8,693 nt of DNA from an uncultured Paraprevotella sp. (GCA_900546665.1 URDY01000047.1:1-8693), one strand, 5' to 3'. Counted from the first letter of the stretch, positions 1-6,162 are shown. A program made the numbers and translations. The notes: generated by a model from the letters alone, not told the origin.

Positions 1-1448
1 TTCATATTGTTTTTCATTTGTCCGAACACGGCTTCCGGTTCTATGCATCTCTGTCCTCTGTGTTTCAGCCCTTCCTCGGAGCAGAGCTGCTCTTTGGCTT
101 TTTGCCTGTATTTTCTGAGCCTGTGATTCAGTTCTATCGTCCTGTTTCCTTTTGCTTTAAAACAACGGCATCTTAGCGGACAGCCTTCACATCTGACGGC
201 TCTGTACCTGGCATTTTCGCTGACATATCCGGATGCGGTTTTCACATGTCTAGTACCTATCCTCCGCATCCTTTGTCCCATAGGGCAGATGCAAAAGTCA
301 TGTTCTTCATTGTAGTAGAAGTTTTCTGCCTTGAACGGATCCGGTTGGAATCTCGGCCGCTGCTCCATGTGGAAATAGTTATATTTGACGTAAGCTTCCA
401 TGCCGTTCTCTGACATGAAGCGGTAATTCTCCTCAGAACCATAGCCGGAATCGGCAACCACCGTATGAGCCATCCGGTCATACCTGTTTGAAAAAGATTG
501 CAGGAAAGGGATCATGGTCAGTGTATCCGTAGGGTTCGGGAAGAGTGCAAAATCGGTGATGAACTGGTTCTCGGTGCCGATCTGAAGGTTGTAACCGGGC
601 TTCGTCTGGCCGTTGCGCATGGCATCCTCCTTCATTCTCATGAAAGTTGCGTCCTTGTCCGTCTTGGAATAGGAATTCCTCTCTTGCAGCGTGTCCAGAT
701 GACTGTCGTATTCCTGGAGTTTGTCCCTATGTTCTTCCAGCTCCTTCAGCTGTTTGCGTCTCTTTTTCAGCTCAGTCTTTTCCTCCTTGGTGGAAGGCTC
801 GGGAACCTGTTCCAGCACATGACGTAATTCTCCCGCCATTTCGGTCAGCATGGCCGGAGTGAACTCAACCTCCTCATTACTTTCCGAATACTTTTCTTGG
901 GCGATGACATCGTCTATCTGCCCTAGCAGGACATGTATCTTCTTCATCAGGTGCTCTCGGTTCCGCTCAACCGTTTTTCGCCAAACGAAAGTATACTTGT
1001 TGGCTTTGGATTCAATCTTTGTCCCGTCAATGTATTCCACGTTCAGGCTGATGAAGCCTTTGGAAGAGAGAAGGAGTACGGTTTGGGTAAACACCTCGTT
1101 GATTTCCTTCTTCACCCGATTGCGGAAACGGTTGATGGTAATGAAATCCGGTTTCTCATATCCGGCAAGCCAGATATAATGAATGTCACGATGAAGGAGC
1201 TTTTCGATTTTCCGGCAGGAGTAGACGTTGTTCATGTAGGCATACAGAATGACCTTGAGCATCATCTTGGGATGGTAAGGGCTGCGGCCGCATTCCTTAT
1301 ATAGCTTCCTGAAACTTTCAAGATTCAGACCCTCAACCAGGGCGTCAACCATGCGCACCGGATCGTTATCTGCAATATCCTCATCTATTCTTTGAGGAAA
1401 AAGCACTGTTTGGTTGGGATGGTAAGGACGAAAATGTATCTTTGCCAT
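1..1448 (-). CDS. IS1182-family transposase, 3' end cut by window edge
   Basis: This is a DDE transposase that would catalyse movement of the insertion sequence filling the left of the window. I translated the minus strand from ATG 1448-1446; it stays open for 482 codons to the edge without a stop, so the C-terminus is missing. In order it shows an N-terminal helical region with the pattern SPYHPKMMLK (residues 56-65, DUF772-like), a first catalytic Asp in YIDGTKIESKANKY (D141), a long charged probable coiled coil (about 160-255), a second Asp in VVADSGYGSEENY (D333), a Cys cluster CEGCPLRCRC (420-429) typical of IS1182 transposases, and a third acidic residue in PEAVFGQMKNN (E472). The DDE set is complete and no frameshift is seen, so the element looks recently active. 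It is oriented opposite to the phage genes it interrupts. Family assignment is from motif recognition and is firm; the exact IS name is unknown. Confidence 0.93.
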   Translation of the reverse strand, partial: MAKIHFRPYHPNQTVLFPQRIDEDIADNDPVRMVDALVEGLNLESFRKLYKECGRSPYHPKMMLKVILYAYMNNVYSCRKIEKLLHRDIHYIWLAGYEKPDFITINRFRNRVKKEINEVFTQTVLLLSSKGFISLNVEYIDGTKIESKANKYTFVWRKTVERNREHLMKKIHVLLGQIDDVIAQEKYSESNEEVEFTPAMLTEMAGELRHVLEQVPEPSTKEEKTELKKRRKQLKELEEHRDKLQEYDSHLDTLQERNSYSKTDKDATFMRMKEDAMRNGQTKPGYNLQIGTENQFITDFALFPNPTDTLTMIPFLQSFSNRYDRMAHTVVADSGYGSEENYRFMSENGMEAYVKYNYFHMEQRPRFQPDPFKAENFYYNEEHDFCICPMGQRMRRIGTRHVKTASGYVSENARYRAVRCEGCPLRCRCFKAKGNRTIELNHRLRKYRQKAKEQLCSEEGLKHRGQRCIEPEAVFGQMKNNM

Positions 1449-1466
1449 AGTATAAATTCTTATGCC

Positions 1467-1497
1467 TAAAGATACAAAATCTTCAGGTTATAACAAA
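1467..1497 (-). promoter_or_regulatory. Bacteroides-type promoter for the transposase
   Basis: Read on the minus strand, TTTG (plus-strand 1494-1497) is followed after exactly 19 nt by TATCTTTA (1467-1474). The known Bacteroides consensus is a -33 TTTG, a 19-21 nt spacer and a -7 TAnnTTTG, so this matches in all but one base. It lies about 20 bp upstream of the transposase ATG at the correct orientation. It is a consensus match only. Confidence 0.5.
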
Positions 1498-1524
1498 GCC
1501 CCAGCTTGTGAAAGTCGGGGCTTT
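1495..1524 (-). terminator. Strong hairpin at IS end, likely blocks inward transcription
   Basis: AAAGCCCC (1495-1502) pairs perfectly with GGGGCTTT (1517-1524). Inside, one mismatch and a G-U pair are followed by CTT/AAG closing a GTGA (GNRA) tetraloop (1508-1511). On the minus strand the stem runs out into TTTGTTATAA. It sits just outside the transposase promoter, so transcripts entering the IS from the flanking gene would meet it first; such insulating terminators are common in insertion sequences. The termination role is inferred from structure and position. Confidence 0.55.
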
Positions 1525-2521
1525 GGGCATAAAAAAGAAGGTGAGAATTTTGACACACCTTCATCAGGTTGATCTAAGCGAATACAAGGCAGAGAGAATT
1601 GATATTGAAATTCTTAATGCCACCAAGTTCTATTTCGATAACTTTTTCTTGGAGGACGAGGAAATATTTGAGGTGGAGCCGATTCTTATCTGTGACAACT
1701 ACTATCTTGATAAGGACGATGCGAAGAACAAGATTATTCTGAACAAGATTGCAACAAAGGCGGCTCACAACCAGAGTGACGACCAGTATTTCAAGGATAT
1801 AGACGAGCATTTGGCAATGTTTCAGTCTATATTTGATTCTGAGAAATGGGATGCGGAAGCCCTCTTGGAACTTATGTGCCAGCCGACCGTGGAAATAGCG
1901 GAAAAAGCTACGGCACGATTTGAAACAGGACGAAATTTCATGCCGCAATACGACATGACACCGGAAGAGAAAGCCAAATACGGAGATCGCCATACCATGT
2001 TTCTTGAATTGCTGGAAGAAGGATTTCAGAAACTCGTTCCAAAAGGCAAGGAAGATATATATCGCAAACAACTGGATTATGAAATTTACGTGCTTGAATC
2101 CACCAATAACGTGGATTATATGCAGGTTCAGTACGATACGGTCAATTATGCACGGAAAAACGATATTCTGGTCGGTTGTAGGCGTGGTTCTGCTGGTGGT
2201 TGTTTGGTTCTTTATCTTCTTGGAATTACACTTATTGACCCGATCAAGTACAATCTCCTGTTTGAGCGATTCCTGCTGCCCGAACGTGCCGGACTCTATC
2301 AAGCCGACACTACAATTATCGGGAATGACATGGAATCTACCGAATACATTGAAGTGGAACTGGAGAATCATAGAAAATACAAAATAGATAAGGATGCGGA
2401 GTTAATCGTCAAACGAGATGGGGCAGATGAACCTATAATCGTTTACGCAGATGAATTGAAACCTGACGATGATGTTTTATTTGATAACAGGGATGTATTG
2501 TTTACCCTGAATGAGATTTGA
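1508..2521 (+). CDS. dnaE: DNA polymerase III alpha subunit, N-terminal cistron (5'-truncated by IS)
   Basis: This is the front half of a phage-encoded replicative polymerase of the C family. The frame is open from GTG 1508, but that GTG is the loop of an IS hairpin and is not a natural start. Polymerase-like sequence begins near residue 19 (HQVDLSEY). Residues about 19-110 look like the end of a PHP domain, with the rest lost to the IS. Residues 190-260 match the start of the DnaE palm: QLDYEIYVLE, the RRGSAGG loop (R226-G231, equal to the GRGSGAG motif) and FERFLLPER (252-260). Standard DnaE then continues PERxSMPDxD. Here it diverges at about residue 262 into roughly 75 residues resembling the N-terminal half of a Hint (intein) fold: ADTTII, then IEVELENHRKYKI, then VYADELKPDDDV. 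It stops at TGA 2519-2521. The next cistron resumes the polymerase in the same reading phase. Confidence 0.85.
   Translation: MKVGALGIKKKVRILTHLHQVDLSEYKAERIDIEILNATKFYFDNFFLEDEEIFEVEPILICDNYYLDKDDAKNKIILNKIATKAAHNQSDDQYFKDIDEHLAMFQSIFDSEKWDAEALLELMCQPTVEIAEKATARFETGRNFMPQYDMTPEEKAKYGDRHTMFLELLEEGFQKLVPKGKEDIYRKQLDYEIYVLESTNNVDYMQVQYDTVNYARKNDILVGCRRGSAGGCLVLYLLGITLIDPIKYNLLFERFLLPERAGLYQADTTIIGNDMESTEYIEVELENHRKYKIDKDAELIVKRDGADEPIIVYADELKPDDDVLFDNRDVLFTLNEI
2291..2518 (+). other. Hint/intein-like domain, N-terminal half, at the cistron end
   Basis: This segment interrupts the otherwise collinear DnaE match between PERA and SLPDVDTDF. It has an intein block-A-like start (xxxADTTII), a beta-rich IEVELENxxxYKI stretch where inteins carry LExGxxIxxT, and IIVYADELKPDDDVL, matching the common 'ADELKxGD' strand. 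The expected Cys or Ser at position 1 is absent (Gly or Leu there), and the block-B TxxH motif is replaced by DKDAE. It is therefore either a degenerate or atypical split intein, or a Hint-derived polymerase insertion that no longer splices. The assignment is by eye. Confidence 0.5.
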
Positions 2522-2539
2522 TTTTTAACCGGATTAAAA

Positions 2540-2555
2540 TATAACCAAAACTGAT
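2540..2555 (+). promoter_or_regulatory. Leader motif in front of the second polymerase cistron
   Basis: TATAACCAAAACTGAT lies 2 nt before ATG 2558 in the 36-nt gap between the two polymerase cistrons. Fifteen of its 16 bases recur at 8394-8409 before the endolysin start, and a looser copy (6143-6156) precedes the exonuclease. A-rich leaders without Shine-Dalgarno sites are usual in Bacteroidetes. The repetition suggests a real translation or transcription start signal, which supports 2558 as a true gene start. Confidence 0.45.
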
Positions 2556-2557
2556 TT

Positions 2558-2653
2558 ATGAGGATTATTAATGTTAAGCCTGTCAAAAGTGAACAGGTGG
2601 TTAAAACTATTGACTGTTTTGTAGGCAATGGATATTTGCAAGGTGCAGGAGGA
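2558..2653 (+). other. Hint/intein-like domain, C-terminal half, at the cistron start
   Basis: These 32 codons precede the polymerase motif SLPDVDTDF. The length matches the usual 30-40 residue C-part of split inteins, and VVKTIDCFVGNGYLQ has the spacing of a block F strand and turn. Block G is not canonical: GAGG stands where HN is expected, although the following Ser is an acceptable +1 nucleophile. Removing both halves would leave PERA joined to SLPD, matching the normal DnaE spacing PERVSMPD. Confidence 0.5.
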
Positions 2654-3148
2654 TCGTTGCCGGATGTGGATACCGACTTCCAAAGCGACCGTAGACAAGA
2701 AATCAAGGAGTACATTGAAAAGAGATACAATCACAATGAAAAACAACGTGTATTTTCTGCTGGTACGCTTACTACATTAAAGCTAAAAGCAGTTTTAAAG
2801 GATGTGGCTCGTGTGCATCGTGTTCCAGTAAATATAGTGAACTACATTACAGCCATTTTCGATGATGATAAAATGACTTGGACTGACTTGTTCAAGTTAG
2901 CTGCCACAAATAAAAAAATACGTGATTTCATCATCAAATATCCGCTTGTCATTGAAGACATTAGAGGGTTGATGGGACAGCCCCGATCTTCGTCTATTCA
3001 TGCTTCAGCACTTTTGGTTACACCTGACCGGAAAGATGATGAAGACTTAGAATGCTTTGACTTTACTCCTATTAAGAAAGTTGATGGAATGCTTGTTTCT
3101 GAAGTGGATGGGTATTCATTAGATGAACAAGGACTTTTAAAAAAATGA
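2558..3148 (+). CDS. dnaE: DNA polymerase III alpha subunit, second cistron: half-Hint plus palm with first catalytic Asp residues
   Basis: The first 32 residues look like a C-terminal Hint half: VVKTIDCFVGNGYLQ resembles intein block F, but it ends GAGG before Ser rather than with Asn. From S33 the sequence is clear DnaE palm: SLPDVDTDF (D36, D38, D40) supplies the first catalytic aspartates, then DRRQEIKEYI, the GTLTTLKLKAVLKDVAR helix (PHP-polymerases have GTxxxKxxxRDVxR) and SSSIHASALLV, equal to the KHAGGVVI region. The frame ends at TGA 3146-3148 directly after seven A (3139-3145). Skipping one A restores GLLKNDCLGIKEL, which carries the third catalytic Asp. The start is ATG 2558, with in-frame stops just upstream (2519, 2552). 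GC is about 35% by hand count, lower than in the flanking polymerase parts. Confidence 0.85.
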   Translation: MRIINVKPVKSEQVVKTIDCFVGNGYLQGAGGSLPDVDTDFQSDRRQEIKEYIEKRYNHNEKQRVFSAGTLTTLKLKAVLKDVARVHRVPVNIVNYITAIFDDDKMTWTDLFKLAATNKKIRDFIIKYPLVIEDIRGLMGQPRSSSIHASALLVTPDRKDDEDLECFDFTPIKKVDGMLVSEVDGYSLDEQGLLKK

Positions 3149-3617
3149 CTGTCTGGGTATCAAAGAATTATCAAAAATAAAAGCCACAATTGATATTTGT
3201 AATGACAAATACAATGCAAATCTGACATTTCAAGGTATCACACAAAGTGGATTAGATGACCCAAAGGTGTATCAGCTTTTAAAAGAAGGTCACACTCAAA
3301 ATATTTTTCAATTTTCTTCTGTCGGCATGACCAAGTTCTTAATGAGCATGAAGCCGAACAAAATAGAAGATTTGATTGCGGCCAATGCCATGTATCGTCC
3401 GGCTACATTGGATTCCGGTTCTGCGGACAAGTATGTAACCTGCAAACTGGGTGATGCGGCTCCAGTATATCTATGGGGAACATATAATATACTGAAAGAA
3501 ACTTATGGCCAAATGGTTTTTCAGGAGGATTTGGCGCAGATTTCAAGGGAAATAGGGGGATTTTCATTGGGTGAAGGAGTCAAGTTGGTAAAACTGATCT
3601 CGAAAAAAAGTAGATAA
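3144..3617 (+). pseudogene. dnaE: dnaE continuation after a +1 frame change: third catalytic Asp and fingers region
   Basis: This frame has no start of its own; the first usable GTG is 3267, too far in to be a gene start. It continues the palm with LKNDCLGIKEL (equal to KFDFLGLRTL in E. coli, third catalytic Asp), then IFQFSSVGMTKFLMSMKP (VFQLESxGMxxLLxxLKP), IEDLIAANAMYRPATLDSG (ALxRPGPLxSG) and TYGQMVFQEDLAQISREIGGFSLGEG (YGIxxYQEQVMQIAxxLAGYSLGxAD). It ends at TAA 3615-3617, again just after seven A (3603-3609). Dropping one A continues the alignment as SKKVDKIKALKDKF. Confidence 0.85.
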
Positions 3618-3789
3618 AATCAAAGCCTTGAAAGACAAATTCATGGAAGGAGCTTTGACCAAAGGATGCCCCAAAGACGATGCTGTAGCGATATGGGACA
3701 TGATTGAATCCGGAGGCTCTTATCTTTTTAACAAGTGTATTGCTGGATACGAAACCATTCTTCGTACAAATGGAGGAAAAAATCCCTAA
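3610..3789 (+). pseudogene. dnaE: dnaE continuation after a second frame change, running into the intein start
   Basis: The frame encodes VDKIKALKDKFMEGALTKG followed by a helix and GGSYLFNK, matching the DnaE segment that ends FAGYGFNK. At TGT 3736 it enters the intein (CIAGYETILRTNGGK). It stops at TAA 3787-3789 after a run of six A (3777-3782). Adding one A, or a -1 shift, gives GGKKSLTIAEMY and joins the long downstream frame. It has no start codon context of its own. Confidence 0.8.
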
Positions 3790-5567
3790 CGATAGCTGAA
3801 ATGTACAAAACCATGCACGATTCAAAATGGGCTGAAGAAAACGGACACAAATACCTATGTCAGAAATACAGAAGAAATGGATACGGCACCGGATGGTCAT
3901 TAGACAAGAATGACAGGTTAATAAAAAACTACATCAAAGACATTCGATACATGGGGATCAAACCGATTTATCGGATAACTCTTGAAAATGGAGCAACTAT
4001 AGATGTGACAGCCAACCATAAACACCCGACAGCAAGAGGAATTAAAAGAACAGATGAACTTGTGGTTGGGGTGGACAAAATGTATGTGAATGCCGGATAT
4101 ATAAAATCAGACACCAGTTATCGTTTTACAGACAAAGGCATGAGAAACGATCCTCGTTATCATTCAGATAAAAACATGGAACACTACGAGCTGAACAGCA
4201 AGAAAGGACATATAGGGTTTTATAAACGAAAAACAAATTACACACAATTCAAATTTTACAGAGAAAACTTAAAAAAAGACTATTGCGAAATTTGTGGTAA
4301 AAGAGATTGCAGACTGGAAGTTCATCATATAAATAAAGATCATTCAGATTGCGGTGAAAATTTCTCTAACTTACAGACTTTGTGTGCTTCTTGTCATAAA
4401 AAAGCCCATTATCAGATAGGACGAGTAAAACAAAGTGAAAAAGGATTGGATGTAGAAACAATAAAGGTTGTTTCAGTTGAATATCTAAAAGATGATGAAG
4501 TGTATGATGTTGAAATGTACGATCCGTATCATACGTTTGTCACCTCAAAAGGAATTGTCACTTGTAACAGCCACGCCACTGCATACGCCATTACAGCCTA
4601 TGTGGGAGCGTTTCTGAAGGCCAACTACCCTTCAGCTTTCTATACCATCGCCCTCCAGTGGGCAGACGACAAAGAAATCCCATCCCTCATGTCAGAAATG
4701 GAACAATGCAGCAAGGCTAAAATCGTGCATCCGGATATTAATGTTTCCGATGTGCAATTCTTTACCGACTACCAGCATGACGAGATATTCTGGTCGCTTA
4801 CCCGTATCAAGATGGTAGGTGTCAAGACCGTTGAGTACATAGTGGAAGAGCGTCAGAAGAACGGGGCATTTACATCTATCGAGAATTTCATCCACCGCAT
4901 ATTCAAGTACAAACTTAAAAAGTACGAATACTGGGATGATCCAGATAACGAGGAAGAAGCAAGAAAAGTACCGATAAACGCCCGGCACGTGAAACACCTT
5001 ATTCTGGCAGGATGCTTCGATAAGATTGAAAACGTCAAGTCGCTTCCGGAAAGATACAGGATTCTTTGTGTAGCAGCCAAAGAATTGGGGTTTGATCTGA
5101 AAGAAGAGGATTTCCCATCCGACATGACAGACAAACACTATTTCTGGTCAATGCTTCAGATCAAGGTATCAGGTATCGGTTCCGTTGATTACAGGAGAAT
5201 ATATGACAATTCGGAAGCCAAACAGCATATAAGGGGAAGAGCTTCCTATATGACAATCAAGGATGCTTTTCTTAAAGAAAGCGAAGGTAAACGGATAGCC
5301 GTATGCGCAACCGTTCTGGAACATGACGAAGTGGAATATCAGGACAAGAAAACAGGCGAGAAGAAAACTTTCTGCAAACTGAAACTGCAACAGAATAACG
5401 ATATTATCGAACTGGTGATGTGGGATGATTTCTACAAGGCGAACCGTGATAAAGTTATTCAGTCAAAGAACAAAATGATTATCGTGTCAGCTATAATTAA
5501 ATACAGCGACTATTCCGGTTGTCATTGCTTGCAGACATACAAGTCTTCCATGCTGTTCAATGTCTGA
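3735..5567 (+). CDS. dnaE: DNA polymerase III alpha subunit, C-terminal frame: most of the intein plus HhH and OB-fold domains
   Basis: The open frame nominally begins at GTG 3735, but its first 14 codons are out of phase with the intein; the meaningful frame begins at about 3777. Up to 4568 it encodes the intein. From AGC 4569 the polymerase resumes with SHATAYAITAYVGAFLKANYPSAFY (standard SHSAAYALxxYQTAxLKAHYP). After that come a helix-hairpin-helix region (IKMVGVKTVEYIVEERQKNGAFTS, about 4803-4880), a variable linker, and a C-terminal OB-fold-like segment (KRIAVCATVLEHDEVEY through SSMLFNV, about 5290-5564) with the Gly-Glu-Lys-Lys-Thr-Phe-Cys-Lys-Leu strand typical of DnaE OB domains. The end is TGA 5565-5567. 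The extein part has about 49% GC by hand count (4561-4800), against about 32% in the intein. The translated frame alone would lack all catalytic aspartates. Confidence 0.85.
   Translation: MYCWIRNHSSYKWRKKSLTIAEMYKTMHDSKWAEENGHKYLCQKYRRNGYGTGWSLDKNDRLIKNYIKDIRYMGIKPIYRITLENGATIDVTANHKHPTARGIKRTDELVVGVDKMYVNAGYIKSDTSYRFTDKGMRNDPRYHSDKNMEHYELNSKKGHIGFYKRKTNYTQFKFYRENLKKDYCEICGKRDCRLEVHHINKDHSDCGENFSNLQTLCASCHKKAHYQIGRVKQSEKGLDVETIKVVSVEYLKDDEVYDVEMYDPYHTFVTSKGIVTCNSHATAYAITAYVGAFLKANYPSAFYTIALQWADDKEIPSLMSEMEQCSKAKIVHPDINVSDVQFFTDYQHDEIFWSLTRIKMVGVKTVEYIVEERQKNGAFTSIENFIHRIFKYKLKKYEYWDDPDNEEEARKVPINARHVKHLILAGCFDKIENVKSLPERYRILCVAAKELGFDLKEEDFPSDMTDKHYFWSMLQIKVSGIGSVDYRRIYDNSEAKQHIRGRASYMTIKDAFLKESEGKRIAVCATVLEHDEVEYQDKKTGEKKTFCKLKLQQNNDIIELVMWDDFYKANRDKVIQSKNKMIIVSAIIKYSDYSGCHCLQTYKSSMLFNV
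3736..4568 (+). mobile_element. Intein with HNH homing endonuclease domain in dnaE
   Basis: A protein-splicing element interrupts the conserved polymerase stretch FNK/SHA. It begins with Cys1 (CIAGYETIL, block A), then IYRITLENGATIDVTANHKHP (block B, TxxH), then an HNH nuclease insert with Cys pairs and the core LEVHHINKDH...NLQTLCASCHKKAH (about 4285-4410). The end is VYDVEMYDPYHTFVTSKGIVTCN (blocks F and G), followed by Ser+1. The penultimate residue is Cys instead of the usual His. The element is 833 nt, one short of 278 codons; the missing base is an A in the run 3777-3782. GC is about 32% by hand count, well below the host gene, as expected of a recently acquired mobile intein. The insertion point is three residues downstream of the cyanobacterial DnaE split-intein site (before CFNKSH). 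Confidence 0.9.
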
Positions 5568-5611
5568 GAATTGTAATCAAGTGAATTACTAACCATATAC
5601 AATTAAACAAC

Positions 5612-5638
5612 ATGCTTATAGAAAGAGAAACTGAATGA
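5612..5638 (+). other. Possible 8-codon minicistron overlapping the kinase start
   Basis: ATG 5612 opens MLIERETE and stops at TGA 5636-5638, which overlaps the kinase ATG 5635-5637 as ATGA. It follows an A-rich leader (5597-5611). ATGA overlaps are classic for termination-reinitiation coupling, so ribosomes may load here and pass to the kinase. Such a short frame can easily arise by chance. Confidence 0.25.
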
Positions 5639-6147
5639 AACCTGTAATTATTGCCATCGTTGGAAGATCGGGAAACGGTAAAACCTATATGGCCGAGTTC
5701 CTTAGAAAGAAAATGAACATTCCGACTATCGTGTCATACACGACCAGACGCAAAAGACCCGGTGAAACCGATGGCGTGGAACATTTCTTTATTGGAAGCG
5801 AACAAGTGCCGGAAGGGGACGATATGCTGGCATACACGGTATTCGGAGGTGAACAGTATTTCGCTCTCCACAGCCAGGTTCCTAAAGGTGGAATTTGCAC
5901 CTATGTAATTGACGAGGCAGGACTGGAATGTCTTGTCAAGGATTTCGGGAACAGATACCTCATTGTCCCTGTCGCAGTGAAATGCTCGGAAGAAACGCTC
6001 ATTAAAAGAGGGATCGAGCCGGACAGATTAGCGAGGGACAAAAGACGTATTCACATAAACGATAGTTTTTATGATTGTATCATCATCAATGATGGGACAA
6101 TAGAAGAGTTTGAGAATAAAATATTAAGTGAAATCAATAAATTATAA
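5635..6147 (+). CDS. Guanylate kinase-like (d)GMP kinase
   Basis: It is predicted to transfer a phosphate from ATP to GMP or dGMP in the cytoplasm, supplying dGDP for phage DNA synthesis. The 170 residues start with a beta strand and a canonical P-loop GRSGNGKT (10-17). They continue with the GMP-binding segment SYTTRRKRPGE (34-44, versus SHTTRxPRPGE in bacterial Gmk) and VEHFF. FGGEQYFALH (70-79) corresponds to FGNxYGTS, VIDEAG (91-96) to DIDWQG, the Arg-rich lid is RLARDKRR (131-138), and YDCIIIND (146-153) is close to the family's YDYLIVND. It is about 30 residues shorter than cellular Gmk (about 200), mostly in the C-terminal lobe. It lies 67 bp after the polymerase and 15 bp before the exonuclease, probably co-transcribed. 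Deoxynucleotide preference is inferred from the phage context. Confidence 0.88.
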   Translation: MKPVIIAIVGRSGNGKTYMAEFLRKKMNIPTIVSYTTRRKRPGETDGVEHFFIGSEQVPEGDDMLAYTVFGGEQYFALHSQVPKGGICTYVIDEAGLECLVKDFGNRYLIVPVAVKCSEETLIKRGIEPDRLARDKRRIHINDSFYDCIIINDGTIEEFENKILSEINKL

Positions 6148-6156
6148 ACTAAAACT
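6143..6156 (+). promoter_or_regulatory. A-rich leader motif before the exonuclease
   Basis: TATAAACTAAAACT lies 6 nt before ATG 6163 and resembles the leaders at 2540 and 8394 (common core TATAA-C-AAAAC). No Shine-Dalgarno sequence is present. It probably forms part of the translation start region. Confidence 0.3.
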
Positions 6157-6162
6157 TTAATT

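Larger units (their letters stand above)
1460..1532. repeat. Outer inverted repeat nested around the IS-end hairpin
   Basis: TTATGCCTAAAG (1460-1471) and CTTTGGGCATAA (1521-1532) are reverse complements at 11 of 12 positions. The right arm shares CTTT (1521-1524) with the inner hairpin stem, so the two pairings compete. The left arm covers the proposed -7 box and start region of the transposase promoter, so the alternative fold would occlude transposase expression signals in read-through RNA. Confidence 0.6.
1..1561 (-). mobile_element. IS1182-family insertion sequence, right part; left end outside window
   Basis: The element comprises the transposase plus about 110 bp of non-coding end. Its outer boundary is inferred. 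The phage polymerase reading frame becomes recognisable from about position 1562 (HQVDLSEYKAERI), whereas sequence to about 1532 forms IS-type hairpins. A short inverted repeat AAGGTG/CACCTT (1538-1543, 1556-1561) lies at the probable junction. Because the other end is not visible, terminal inverted repeats and target duplication cannot be defined. The insertion removes from this window the front of the polymerase PHP domain, which should lie beyond the left edge if the insertion is simple. Confidence 0.75.

Noticed and set aside
498..1304. Several plus-strand open frames across the IS
   Set aside because: They lie opposite a continuous, motif-complete transposase and have no recognisable content.
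1508..1561. GTG 1508 as a natural start of the polymerase gene
   Set aside because: It lies in the loop of an IS-end hairpin, and the first 18 or so residues do not resemble a polymerase; the frame is open there only by chance fusion to the IS.
1574..2371. 265-codon minus-strand frame opposite the first polymerase cistron
   Set aside because: The plus strand has clear DnaE motifs; the minus product is low-information and rich in Phe, Ile and Cys, as antisense frames often are.
3146..3148. TGA 3146 as a recoded Trp codon
   Set aside because: Reading through in the same frame gives no polymerase similarity and meets further stops; only a frame change restores the alignment.
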